From the NCBI GenBank assembly GCA_016707705.1, contig JADJHD010000014.1, forward strand, positions 62,001-126,000: DNA of 64,000 nt, written 5' to 3'. Under the pieces are notes generated by a model, which was given only the letters and a program-made list of their open reading frames with translations, made no database searches and was not told the origin of the DNA. Source of the stretch: Bacteroidales bacterium (GTDB lineage Bacteria; Bacteroidota; Bacteroidia; Bacteroidales; UBA4417). Made by a program: the position numbers and the translations under genes. Within the stretch, counting starts at the first letter, position 1. Each line of letters opens with the position of its first letter. Shown here piece after piece: positions 27,725 through 36,113 of this stretch.

Positions 27725-28630
27725 TTAAGGTTTGCCTGAGTTATCCCAGGCAGCCTTTGCAATTCGTGCTATTATCTCTTCATTTACTGAGCTTTCTTCA
27801 GATGAATTGGCAACAAAAACCACTATTGCCAGATGCCTCCCATCCGGCAGGCAGATTATTCCAATGTCATTGCAGGTATCAGTAATTCCATCATCAGCAC
27901 GTCCTGAGGAACCTGATTTATGGGCTACTACAGAACCTTCCGGTAACAGTCCATGTATGCGGGAAAGTCCGGTTGTAGATTCTGCCATGCATTTCCAAAC
28001 AAATGCAGTTAAACTATCATTCAGAATATTTCCCTGATAAAACTTCTCAAGCAGCTGTATCGTAGCCTGCGTAGAAGTCCAGTTTGAAAATGGGATTTTT
28101 CGGTCGGTATGCATTTCTGCTTCATTCGCTTTGATAGAAATCTCAGAAATTCCCTCATTTTTAATGAACTCTTCAACCTTTACAGGTCCTCCGAGTAAGC
28201 GGAAAAATAAATCGCAGCCGTTATTGTCACTTTCCGACACAGTATATCGAATAATTTCTGACAACGGTAAACTTACATCTCCATCGGGATACTTATCTCT
28301 CATAGGACTCCAGGTATCCTCCCGCAGATCACTTTTTTGTATCCGAATGGAATCAGAAAGTTTATATTTCCCAAGTTCTACCTGTTTCAGGAATGCCAGC
28401 GACAAATGAAATTTAAACACCGATTGCATAGCATAATGCTTGTTGCCATTAATAAACAAGGTATCACCGGTTTCAATGCACTTGATACCTACTCCTACAT
28501 CAGCCTTTTTGTCTTTTATAATTTCAGAAATTTGACTCCTTAAGCCTGTATACTGAGCATGAAGCCCTGACTCAAATGCAAGGACTACTATAAGGGATAG
28601 AGCTATTTTGATTATTTTACTTTCGCGCAT
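27725..28630 (-). CDS. Class A beta-lactamase, A2 (CfxA/PER-like) subgroup
   Basis: This periplasmic serine beta-lactamase has a signal peptide (to about residue 25, HAQ). The active-site serine is S70 in SVFK (K73), the SDN loop is S134-D135-N136, the general base is E170 in NEAEMH, and the third motif is K238-S-G. The NEAxMH form and a long omega-loop are typical of the Bacteroidota A2 enzymes. It is the last gene of a minus-strand group of cell-wall genes and shows no sign of mobility (no IS, similar base composition), so it looks like an intrinsic gene. The substrate range cannot be read from sequence. Confidence 0.88.
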   Translation of the reverse strand: MRESKIIKIALSLIVVLAFESGLHAQYTGLRSQISEIIKDKKADVGVGIKCIETGDTLFINGNKHYAMQSVFKFHLSLAFLKQVELGKYKLSDSIRIQKSDLREDTWSPMRDKYPDGDVSLPLSEIIRYTVSESDNNGCDLFFRLLGGPVKVEEFIKNEGISEISIKANEAEMHTDRKIPFSNWTSTQATIQLLEKFYQGNILNDSLTAFVWKCMAESTTGLSRIHGLLPEGSVVAHKSGSSGRADDGITDTCNDIGIICLPDGRHLAIVVFVANSSEESSVNEEIIARIAKAAWDNSGKP

Positions 28631-28695
28631 AATTTCAGTATTGAGGTATAGAATTTAACTCAAAGGAAACGGAATTAGTATAGGCAGCAGTGAAT

Positions 28696-29616
28696 TTAGA
28701 AATAGAGCAGATGGCCTTTCAGTTTATTCTGGCTCCACTCGAGTGCCGGCATGGGGATTTTGATAAATCCAACAGCATTTAATACCAGTCGCAAGGTTTT
28801 TGAACGCGTCCTGATGTGGCTCAGGTCTATGTCAGGAGAAATATAGAACTGTGAGTATCTTTTAAAATAGGGCAGGGGATTTCCATTGATTTCATCAGGA
28901 TTGGAGTTTGCACCCGTCATTCCATCAGCGCCATATCCAAATGCAAGGTTGAGCCAGGGTGGAAATATTCTCTCATAATTACTGATGCCTGCCAGATTCA
29001 CAGAAAGCCAGTAGGTTTGTCCATTATAATCCTTGAGCATTCGTTCTGCTACACTCTGCCCCATCTGATCATGGTTGTACTGAGCCATATCCGATAGATG
29101 GAATGACCATTTCAAAATTATTTTCTGATCATTCCAGGCCAACTGCTGTCCGATAAATAATGCTGTTCCCAGTGTATTTGCAGCTATATCTCCAGGTGAA
29201 GCTCCCCATTCCTTTGAGAGTCCATCAAAAAACTCAACACATCCCAGATATGCAAAGCCGTAGAATCCACCGTACCACAGCGCTTTTCTTTGATTCAGGC
29301 CACCCCATTTCAGGCTTTCATAACCAAGCTTCCCCATATAGTAGGAAGTCATGGTGTGTCCGAATTTGTCCATTCCTCTCCATTCCTTGTTGTCATTTAT
29401 AAGATGGAATGAAGATCTGGGGTATTTACTGTACCACAGACTGTATAGTCCGGTAAGGCAGGTAGCCCCTACAACTGATTCAGAGGCAATCAACCAGTTC
29501 AGTTTGGGATTGCATGCTGATTGGCTGTTTTTTGCAGTAATAGTGTCTTGTGCAACTATCCTGTGAGGCTGCAGAATGAATATAGTAAGGAAAATGAAAA
29601 CAAGGTAAGCGCGCAA
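28696..29616 (-). CDS. DUF2279 family outer-envelope protein
   Basis: This 306-residue protein has a signal peptide (cleavage near VAQ-D). The central segment contains DKFGHTMTSYYMGKLGY, GFAYLGCVEFFDGLSKEWG and SPGDIAANTLGTALF, which I recognise as the DUF2279 (YfiM-like) signature common in Bacteroidota. It starts 22 bases after mltG and is probably cotranscribed with it. The function is unknown. Confidence 0.75.
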   Translation of the reverse strand: MRAYLVFIFLTIFILQPHRIVAQDTITAKNSQSACNPKLNWLIASESVVGATCLTGLYSLWYSKYPRSSFHLINDNKEWRGMDKFGHTMTSYYMGKLGYESLKWGGLNQRKALWYGGFYGFAYLGCVEFFDGLSKEWGASPGDIAANTLGTALFIGQQLAWNDQKIILKWSFHLSDMAQYNHDQMGQSVAERMLKDYNGQTYWLSVNLAGISNYERIFPPWLNLAFGYGADGMTGANSNPDEINGNPLPYFKRYSQFYISPDIDLSHIRTRSKTLRLVLNAVGFIKIPMPALEWSQNKLKGHLLYF

Positions 29617-29638
29617 GGCCAGAGTGGTTTTTGAAAGA

Positions 29639-30721
29639 CTATTTCATAATACCCTGCTTGTTCAGGGCTTCCTGATAGCGGCGGGCATTGAGCTCATGTT
29701 CCTGCTGATTAACAGCAAAATTGTGATATCCTGAAAAGTCTTCCCTCGCACAGAAATACATGTAATTGTGCTGCCTGTAGTTTAGAACGGCATCTATTGA
29801 GGCAACTGAAGGCATACAGATAGGTCCCGGAGGCAGTCCGATATACATATAGGTATTGTATGGGGAGTCAATTTTCTTGTAGACATTCAGAACCCGTTTT
29901 ATGGTAAAGTCGCCAAGTGCAAATACAAGTGTGGGATCAGCCTGTAACAGCCAGTTTTGTTTCAGTCGGTTCATGTAAACGCCAGCAATATCAGGCTTCT
30001 CATCGTTTTTATTTGATTCTTTCTCAACAATGGAGGCAAGTGTCATTACTTCAAGTCTTGACAACTTAATATTATCAAGTTTTTGAACCCTGCTTGCATT
30101 CCAGAAGTTGTTGTATTCCTTGTGCATTCGTTCCATGAACTTGGCTGGAGTGATGTTCCAGTATACAGCATAGGTGTTCGGGATGAACATGGTAAGTATA
30201 TTGGATGGCCTGAATCCAAAACCGGAAACATATGCGGAGTCACTCAGCAATTTAATGAGAGATGCTGAATCAGCTTCAATTTGCGAAGCTATGTGACCAG
30301 CCAGGTCCTCCTTTGTTCGGATATTATTGAAAACCAGTTTAACAGGATCCTGCCTTCCGGAACGGAGTTTCGAAATTAGTTCCCTGTTGTTCATTCCGCT
30401 GGTTATTACATAATGACCAGGTTTCACATGATCAGGATATTTCATGAGTTTTGCCACCCATTCAAAGGTGTTACGTTGAACAATAAGTCCATTGGTATAC
30501 ATGAATCCTTTAACGTCATCCCAGTCAGAGCCGGAGCGGATATCGAGACTTACTGATTCCTTGTTGTTGAGCCAAACATTGGCTTTATAAAGCATGCTGT
30601 ATGCAGCATAGGCCAGAACTGCAATTCCGATGAAAAATAGCAATACAAGTGTTCTGATTACTCTGTTTCTTTTGGCCTTTCTTTTCTCACGGTTTATCAT
30701 GGACGAATAATAATTTGACAT
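29639..30721 (-). CDS. mltG: Endolytic murein transglycosylase MltG
   Basis: MltG cuts nascent glycan strands in the periplasm and so sets their length. The 360-residue protein has a short cytoplasmic start, a membrane anchor (about 21-43), a LysM-like region (about 55-130) and the catalytic YceG domain with E233 in TLASIVEKESN. Downstream are GVYMNRLKQNWLLQADPTLVFAL and YNTYMYIGLPPGPICMPS. It lies in a minus-strand row with dapF, an acetyltransferase, DUF2279 and bla, all of which except the acetyltransferase and DUF2279 have clear wall functions. Confidence 0.95.
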   Translation of the reverse strand: MSNYYSSMINREKRKAKRNRVIRTLVLLFFIGIAVLAYAAYSMLYKANVWLNNKESVSLDIRSGSDWDDVKGFMYTNGLIVQRNTFEWVAKLMKYPDHVKPGHYVITSGMNNRELISKLRSGRQDPVKLVFNNIRTKEDLAGHIASQIEADSASLIKLLSDSAYVSGFGFRPSNILTMFIPNTYAVYWNITPAKFMERMHKEYNNFWNASRVQKLDNIKLSRLEVMTLASIVEKESNKNDEKPDIAGVYMNRLKQNWLLQADPTLVFALGDFTIKRVLNVYKKIDSPYNTYMYIGLPPGPICMPSVASIDAVLNYRQHNYMYFCAREDFSGYHNFAVNQQEHELNARRYQEALNKQGIMK

Positions 30722-30792
30722 GGTAAAGTTCGGATTTTGATTTGGAAGAAAAGAACGTGTATAAAAATATTTGGAATCTTTTGGAGATCAAA

Positions 30793-31338
30793 TTATTTGG
30801 ACTCTTCCTGATTGGGGGTATTAATCAGCTGTAGCATTAATTCATCAGCCCAATAGCCATTACGTAGGAGCCACTGTTTTCGTAGTCCACAGGTCTTGAA
30901 TCCCATTCGGGTAAATAACCTGATGCTATCCTGATTTGAGTTGTCGATATTGCAATATAGCTGATGCATCATCAGGGTGCCAAAGCAGTAGTTGATAAGT
31001 ATCTGTAGAGCTTCAGAAGCAAATCCATGGTTTCTGAAAGGCTTGTCGATCAGGATACCTACTCCGGCCCGCTTATGGTAAGGGTCAAAATCGAAGAGGT
31101 CGATATTGCCGATAGTAACCTTGCCTGAAGGCGAATTATGCCAGTCGACCATGAATCGCAGCTGCTTGGATACATATATGTCATGTCCGTTATTCAGGAC
31201 AAATTGTTCTAATTCGAACCTTGAAAAGGGTGAGATGGTATTTCCCAGGTGCCAGATGCCCGGATCATTCTCCCAAAGGTAAAGAGTGTCAACATCCGAA
31301 GGTTCGGGTGCCCTGAGCTGGACATTTGTTCCAATCAT
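30793..31338 (-). CDS. GNAT-family N-acetyltransferase (RimJ/RimL-like)
   Basis: This 181-residue acetyltransferase of the Acetyltransf_3 type starts with LRAPEPSDVDTLYLWENDP. The acetyl-CoA loop is VGILIDKPFRNHGFASEAL and the late strand is NSNQDSIRLFTRMGFK. The substrate is unknown. It starts one base after the dapF stop codon, so the two are almost certainly coupled. Confidence 0.88.
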   Translation of the reverse strand: MIGTNVQLRAPEPSDVDTLYLWENDPGIWHLGNTISPFSRFELEQFVLNNGHDIYVSKQLRFMVDWHNSPSGKVTIGNIDLFDFDPYHKRAGVGILIDKPFRNHGFASEALQILINYCFGTLMMHQLYCNIDNSNQDSIRLFTRMGFKTCGLRKQWLLRNGYWADELMLQLINTPNQEESK

Positions 31339-31339
31339 T

Positions 31340-32125
31340 TTATCCTATGTTTAACTGTCCTTCAAATACTTTTGTTGCCGGACCAGTGAGGTAAACTTCC
31401 GTAAAACTAAGATTATCCCTCTTAAATTGAACTGCCAATAAGCCACCTTCTGTCCTTACCTCAAATTGTGTATGGCCATTGATCAGGGAAACAGCTATTG
31501 CAGATGCTGTAACACCGGTTCCGCAGGCTAAGGTTTCATCTTCAACACCTTTTTCGTATGTTCTTACTTTAATTGAATTATTGCTGAATTCAACGAAATT
31601 GATGTTGGAGCCATGAGGACTAAATCTCTCCTGATATCTAAGTATACGACCATCCTCCCTTACGTTCACATCTTCTATTTTCTTTACAAATTCTACATAA
31701 TGCCAGGTTCCGGTATTCAGGTAGCAGGAGTGTTCATCCTGACTGTAAATAACCGGATTGCTCATCTCGAGCTTAACCTCACAAATATGCTGATTCTTTT
31801 CCGAAACAGTTGCCGAGTGGATGCCGTCAGCAGCAAGAAAACGGGTTTCTGTACCAATGATACCAAGCGATTTGGCAAAAGAAACTATGCATCTTCCTCC
31901 ATTCCCGCAAAATGTGGCCTCACTACCGTCAGAGTTGTAGTAAACCATCTCGAAATCCAAAGTATCATGATCCCTTAATAGCAGGACTCCATCGGCCCCG
32001 ATTCCAAAATGCCGGTCACTAATTTTTACAATGAACTCCTTCTTCTCGGGGAATATATGTTTGCGGTCGTCAATAATGATGAAATCATTGCCGCATCCTT
32101 CATATTTCGTAAAAAATATCTGCAT
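31340..32125 (-). CDS. dapF: Diaminopimelate epimerase
   Basis: DapF converts LL- to meso-diaminopimelate for lysine and peptidoglycan synthesis. The two catalytic cysteines are C73 (TFCGNGGRC) and C201 (ETLACGTGV). The start FTKYEGCGNDFIIID and the block FGIGADGVLLL are also diagnostic. At 261 residues the length is normal. It is the first gene of the minus-strand group that continues to bla. Confidence 0.97.
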   Translation of the reverse strand: MQIFFTKYEGCGNDFIIIDDRKHIFPEKKEFIVKISDRHFGIGADGVLLLRDHDTLDFEMVYYNSDGSEATFCGNGGRCIVSFAKSLGIIGTETRFLAADGIHSATVSEKNQHICEVKLEMSNPVIYSQDEHSCYLNTGTWHYVEFVKKIEDVNVREDGRILRYQERFSPHGSNINFVEFSNNSIKVRTYEKGVEDETLACGTGVTASAIAVSLINGHTQFEVRTEGGLLAVQFKRDNLSFTEVYLTGPATKVFEGQLNIG

Positions 32126-32545
32126 TTGCCTCGTTGTAGGAAGTTTCGAAAGAATCCAGAGAAAAAGAAGAGTCGTTCACTAACAATAAATAAGGGAAGA
32201 TGTTGTGATCATCAACCGCAATATTGTTGTTAGTTCAACGAAAATACAAAAATAGGGTATGAAAAGGCAAGAAATAAGCATTTGCGGAACAATATGTGTA
32301 GTATATGGCATATTGACATAAATGCTGAATTGTCAAATTGTCAGATTTCAGCCTGACAATGGTCATGAACAAGGGCGCTCAGTGTATTCAATTAGCTTAA
32401 TTGACAATACTTTGAGGCTAATTGTATTGCTTAACAATTATTAACACCCCTGCTCAAACTAATGGTATCATCCTTGCGTTATCAGAGGGACGAATTCAAA
32501 AACAGATTGAATTCATGTTGATCTAAAAAGTTGAACGAAAAAGCA
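32126..32545. other. Divergent intergenic region between dapF and htrA
   Basis: These roughly 400 bases separate divergent genes and hold no open frame. They contain a cluster of TTGTCA/TGACAA sites (listed separately). I find no canonical TAnnTTTG element in front of htrA. Confidence 0.5.
32329..32408. promoter_or_regulatory. TTGTCA/TGACAA inverted-repeat cluster (operator candidate)
   Basis: ATTGTCAG (32337-32344) and CTGACAAT (32353-32360) form a perfect 8-bp inverted repeat with an 8-base spacer. Additional half-sites are TTGTCA at 32330 and TGACAA at 32402. The cluster ends about 140 bases before the htrA start and could be a regulator-binding region. Confidence 0.4.
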
Positions 32546-34000
32546 ATGAAAATGAAAAAGTTTGGAGGTTATCTGTTAGTTGCCATACTGGGCAGCTTGA
32601 TTTCTTTAGGTGCATTTGCCCTTATCCAGAAAAAAAGTGAGAAAATCCAGGGGGTACCGCAATCAAACGTCCCCGCACATCTGGCCAGCTTATCCGGCGA
32701 AGGCTCATCATTACCTGATTTTACTGCAGCTGCCAATGTTACAGTTCATTCTGTCGTGCATATCAAAACCAAGTATGCCAGAAAAAACAATTACTATGAT
32801 TATTTCTTCAATTTCCATGAATTCTTTGGAGATAATGGATATGGTGAACCGGCACCTCTTGAGGGAGCAGGATCCGGTGTGATAATTTCACCTGACGGAT
32901 ACATCGTTACCAATAATCATGTTGTTCAGGACGCCAATAGCATCGAAGTTGTTTTGAATGACAAGCGATCATATACCGGAACCATTGTTGGGACAGATCC
33001 TTCAACTGATCTCGCAGTTGTGAGGATAGATGAAAAAGATCTGCCATACCTGATTTATGGCAACTCAGATAATGTGATGATTGGTGAATGGGTTCTTGCC
33101 GTTGGTAATCCCTTTAACCTGACATCTACAGTCACCGCCGGAATTGTCAGTGCCAAAGCCAGGAATATCAATATCCTGGGAACTCCGGATAGTCCGGCAA
33201 TTGAGTCATTCATTCAAACCGATGCTGCAGTGAATAGGGGGAATAGCGGTGGAGCACTGGTTAATACCAGAGGAGAACTGATTGGGATTAATGCGGCAAT
33301 CGCAAGCGGGAATGGATTTTATGCCGGATACTCATTTGCCATTCCTGTTAATATCGTTAAAAAAGTAGTTTCTGATTTGCTTGATTATGGTGAAGTGCAG
33401 CGTGCATTTTTGGGTGTCAACATCAGGGAAATCGACAGTAAACTTGCCGAGCAACAAGGGTTGAAACAACTGCGTGGAGTATTTGTGGCTGATATTGTTG
33501 ATGAAGGAGCAGCCCAGAAGTCCGGCATAGAAAAGGGAGATATTATACTGGCAATTGGTGGAGTGTCTGTTAACAGTACATCCGAATTGCTTGAGAATGT
33601 TGGACGCTACCGTCCCGGAGATAAGGTTGCCGTGCTTATAAGTCGCGCGAACCGTGAATCCACAGTTAATGTGGTTCTGAGAAACAAGCAGGGAAACACT
33701 TCAATAGTGAAGAAAGAAGATACAGATATAGTATCCATCCTTGGAGCAACATTTGAACAGGCCCAGCCAGACCTGTTGAGCAGACTTAATATCCGTAATG
33801 GAGTGCAGGTGAAGAAACTTGCGGAAGGAATTTTGAAGGATGCCGGAATAAGGGAAGGATATGTAATTACTGAAATTGACAAGAAGCCAATCAATTCGGC
33901 AGCTGACATTCAATCTGCACTTGCCAACAAGAAGGGTGGAGTTCTGATTGAAGGAGTTTATCCAAACCGAACGAGGGCATATTATGGCTTCGGACTCTAA
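32546..34000 (+). CDS. htrA: HtrA/Deg-family serine protease with two PDZ domains
   Basis: This periplasmic quality-control protease has an N-terminal signal anchor (about residues 8-26), a trypsin-like domain and two PDZ domains. Counted from the ATG at 32546, the catalytic triad is H125 (VTNNHVV), D155 (DPSTDLAVV) and S234 (NRGNSGGAL). PDZ1 covers about 275-370 (LGVNIREID...KSGIEKGDIILAIGG), and PDZ2 is a degenerate copy near 395-480. A TTG five codons upstream (32531) is a possible but less likely start. The gene is followed by rpoD after about 140 bases. Confidence 0.93.
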   Translation: MKMKKFGGYLLVAILGSLISLGAFALIQKKSEKIQGVPQSNVPAHLASLSGEGSSLPDFTAAANVTVHSVVHIKTKYARKNNYYDYFFNFHEFFGDNGYGEPAPLEGAGSGVIISPDGYIVTNNHVVQDANSIEVVLNDKRSYTGTIVGTDPSTDLAVVRIDEKDLPYLIYGNSDNVMIGEWVLAVGNPFNLTSTVTAGIVSAKARNINILGTPDSPAIESFIQTDAAVNRGNSGGALVNTRGELIGINAAIASGNGFYAGYSFAIPVNIVKKVVSDLLDYGEVQRAFLGVNIREIDSKLAEQQGLKQLRGVFVADIVDEGAAQKSGIEKGDIILAIGGVSVNSTSELLENVGRYRPGDKVAVLISRANRESTVNVVLRNKQGNTSIVKKEDTDIVSILGATFEQAQPDLLSRLNIRNGVQVKKLAEGILKDAGIREGYVITEIDKKPINSAADIQSALANKKGGVLIEGVYPNRTRAYYGFGL

Positions 34001-34138
34001 AACAAATGAGATTAAAGCTTGTTAATACTTACTGATTACCCCAGTTCTTTGATCAGGGTGCCAATATAAATACATTGTTTTATTCAGAATTGGCTGTTGG
34101 ATTATTTAGCAGTCAGTTCTATACAATAATCGAGTGCC

Positions 34139-35002
34139 ATGAGACAACTAAAAATCACCAAGTCGATAACGAACCGGGAAACCGCTTCTCTCGACAAATA
34201 CCTTCAGGATATCGGGAAGGAAGAACTGATCAATGCGGATCAGGAGGTGGAATTGGCGCGTCGTATACGAACAGGTGACCAGCAAGCGCTTGACAAACTA
34301 TGCCGTGCGAATTTGAGATTCGTTGTATCCGTAGCAAAGCAATACCAAAACCAGGGACTGAGCCTGCCAGACCTGATCAATGAGGGAAACCTTGGATTGA
34401 TTAAAGCTGCGCAGCGTTTTGATGAAACCAGGGGATTTAAATTCATTTCCTATGCCGTATGGTGGATCCGTCAGTCGATTCTGCAGGCATTAGCTGAGCA
34501 GTCTAGAATTGTAAGGCTTCCACTCAATCAGGTCGGTTCACTCAATAAAATCAAAAAAGAGACTTCCCGGCTTGAACAGAAATTTGAGCGCCTTCCTTCA
34601 GCTGATGAAATTGCGGAATCATTGGAAATCCCGGAATACAAGATTGATGCAGCGCTGCGTATTTCAACCAAATACATTTCAATGGATGCCCCATTGGCTG
34701 AGGATGAAGATACCAAGTTCATTGATATGTTCATCGACGAAGATGCTCCATTCACTGATTCAGGCCTGATGCGCGAATCACTTGCCAAAGAGATTCAAAG
34801 GTCCTTGTCGACACTTTCCGAAAAAGAGAGGGATGTAATCAATCTGTATTATGGGATTGGGATTCCTAATGGACTAACCCTTGAAGAGATTGGTGCCAAA
34901 TTTGACCTGACCCGCGAACGGGTACGTCAGATTAAGGAGAAGGCTATCAGGCGATTGAAACATAATTCCAGGAGCAGATTGCTGAAATCTTATCTCGGAT
35001 AG
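34139..35002 (+). CDS. rpoD: Primary RNA polymerase sigma factor RpoD
   Basis: This is the housekeeping sigma-70, in the short 287-residue form typical of Bacteroidota, without the long region 1.1. Region 1.2 is at about 1-45. Region 2 contains NLRFVVSVAKQYQNQGLSLPDL, NEGNLGLIKAAQRFD and FKFISYAVWWIRQSI, and region 3 follows. Region 4 ends with the helix-turn-helix LTLEEIGAKFDLTRERVRQIK. This sigma is expected to read the TTTG / TAnnTTTG promoters seen elsewhere in the window. A strong terminator follows. Confidence 0.96.
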   Translation: MRQLKITKSITNRETASLDKYLQDIGKEELINADQEVELARRIRTGDQQALDKLCRANLRFVVSVAKQYQNQGLSLPDLINEGNLGLIKAAQRFDETRGFKFISYAVWWIRQSILQALAEQSRIVRLPLNQVGSLNKIKKETSRLEQKFERLPSADEIAESLEIPEYKIDAALRISTKYISMDAPLAEDEDTKFIDMFIDEDAPFTDSGLMRESLAKEIQRSLSTLSEKERDVINLYYGIGIPNGLTLEEIGAKFDLTRERVRQIKEKAIRRLKHNSRSRLLKSYLG

Positions 35003-35056
35003 TATCTCAAAGCAAGTGGAACATCCTCTTTTCTGAGAGAAAATTTGAAAAGAATG

Positions 35057-35081
35057 CAGGGCTTTTGCCCTGTTTTTTTTT
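35057..35081 (+). terminator. Intrinsic terminator of rpoD
   Basis: The stem CAGGGC/GCCCTG with a TTTT loop is followed by nine T, 54 bases after the rpoD stop. Confidence 0.88.
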
Positions 35082-35324
35082 GTTTTATGCTGATTCTGAG
35101 GCTGGAGAAAAAATATTATCATCTTTTTTCAACTTCATTTTACTTTAAATCTTATTTCTTTATATCACACATAATCAAATATATAGATCGAAATATCTCG
35201 TTATTATAGCATGCCCTTGTTAGTCCGGCGCAAAAAAATCTATGTATTACATATTACCTTTTCTCTATTTTTGGATTATAGGAAGAACAACTGACTTGTT
35301 TTACTATAGGCTAATTATACTTGT
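35082..35324. other. AT-rich intergenic leader before the lone receiver gene
   Basis: This is a strongly AT-rich stretch with no open frame. It presumably carries the promoter of the receiver gene, though I see no clear consensus. Confidence 0.3.
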
Positions 35325-35699
35325 ATGAAGGTACTCATCGCTGAGGATAACCAGTTAAATCAGCAATTAATGTCGCTGTACATGAAGCGGCTGGGTTGGG
35401 ATTTTAAAGTAGTTGGTGATGGATTGCAGGCAGTGGAATGCTGCAGGCAAGAGTCATATGATTTGATTCTTATGGATGTTGATATGCCTGTTCTGGATGG
35501 AATTGAAGCCACCAGGTATATCAGACTGTTCAATTCCTACATTCCCATCATTGCGATTACGGCTTATACTGATGAAAACGTCAAAAGAGAGACTCAGGCA
35601 GCAGGGATGAATGCATTCCTTGCAAAACCCTGCAGTCGAAACGATATATATGCTACAGCTACTGCATGCCTCGAACAAAAAGAGGAGAAGGTAGCCTGA
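35325..35699 (+). CDS. Stand-alone CheY-like receiver domain protein
   Basis: This 124-residue single-domain receiver has the phospho-acceptor D51 in LILMDVDMPVLDGIEATRYI, the acidic residues E7-D8, the switch region IIAITAYTD and the conserved K in FLAKPCSR. It has no output domain. The DVDMPVLDG form resembles receivers of hybrid-kinase phosphorelays, so it may be an intermediate or sink in such a relay. No kinase is adjacent. It has its own terminator. Confidence 0.9.
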   Translation: MKVLIAEDNQLNQQLMSLYMKRLGWDFKVVGDGLQAVECCRQESYDLILMDVDMPVLDGIEATRYIRLFNSYIPIIAITAYTDENVKRETQAAGMNAFLAKPCSRNDIYATATACLEQKEEKVA

Positions 35700-35721
35700 A
35701 TCATCAATTTTACATTTCAAG

Positions 35722-35743
35722 AGCCGCTTTTGCGGCTTTTTTT
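35722..35743 (+). terminator. Intrinsic terminator of the receiver gene
   Basis: The stem AGCCGC/GCGGCT with a TTTT loop is followed by seven T, 22 bases after the stop. Confidence 0.9.
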
Positions 35744-35869
35744 ATGTTTAAATTTCAGATAAAGCCGCAGGAATTCTTCAAAATTATTGTCATATTAGCT
35801 CTGTGTGAAACTATTAACAAATACTTAATAAATTTTTTCATTTTGTTCATTTATCCCATTCGGGATTAG

Positions 35870-35877
35870 TACCTTTG
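35870..35877 (+). promoter_or_regulatory. Possible -7 element upstream of pyrG
   Basis: TACCTTTG matches the Bacteroidota -7 consensus. The nearest TTTG upstream (35842) is 24 bases away, longer than usual, so the -33 box is weak. Use of this site would give pyrG a leader of about 230 bases. Confidence 0.45.
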
Positions 35878-35965
35878 TGACCCATAGTGGATTTACTAAC
35901 TATATCTGCATTATCCCTGGATACTCGTTTTCGGGGCCTGCCTTAAACTAATGCGAATTCCTTGT

Positions 35966-36011
35966 CCTGATTGATTTTCAAACAAAAATCAATGAATGAA
36001 ATCAGGTTTTT
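35966..36011 (+). promoter_or_regulatory. Possible attenuator in the pyrG leader
   Basis: CCTGATT (35966-35972) can pair with AATCAGG (36000-36006), directly followed by TTTTT, which is a terminator-like arrangement. A competing 9-bp hairpin, ATTGATTTT/AAAATCAAT (35970-35978 with 35985-35993), overlaps the left arm. The two structures could be alternatives. No such leader is known to me for this family. Confidence 0.35.
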
Positions 36012-36113
36012 GCATACTTAAAGAAGGTCCGGGTGTTTGGCAAAACTCAAACCTGAATTTTGGATGATTTTGCTAATGACAACAGCGGAACTTTATTGCT
36101 ACCAATCATAACT

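Noticed and set aside
27725..28630. Recently acquired resistance gene
   Set aside because: There is no IS or integron feature, base composition is like the neighbours, and the gene continues a minus-strand wall cluster.
36060..36113. An 18-residue N-terminal extension of CTP synthase
   Set aside because: It depends on a TTG start and is unlike the family N-terminus, which begins at the ATG at 36114.
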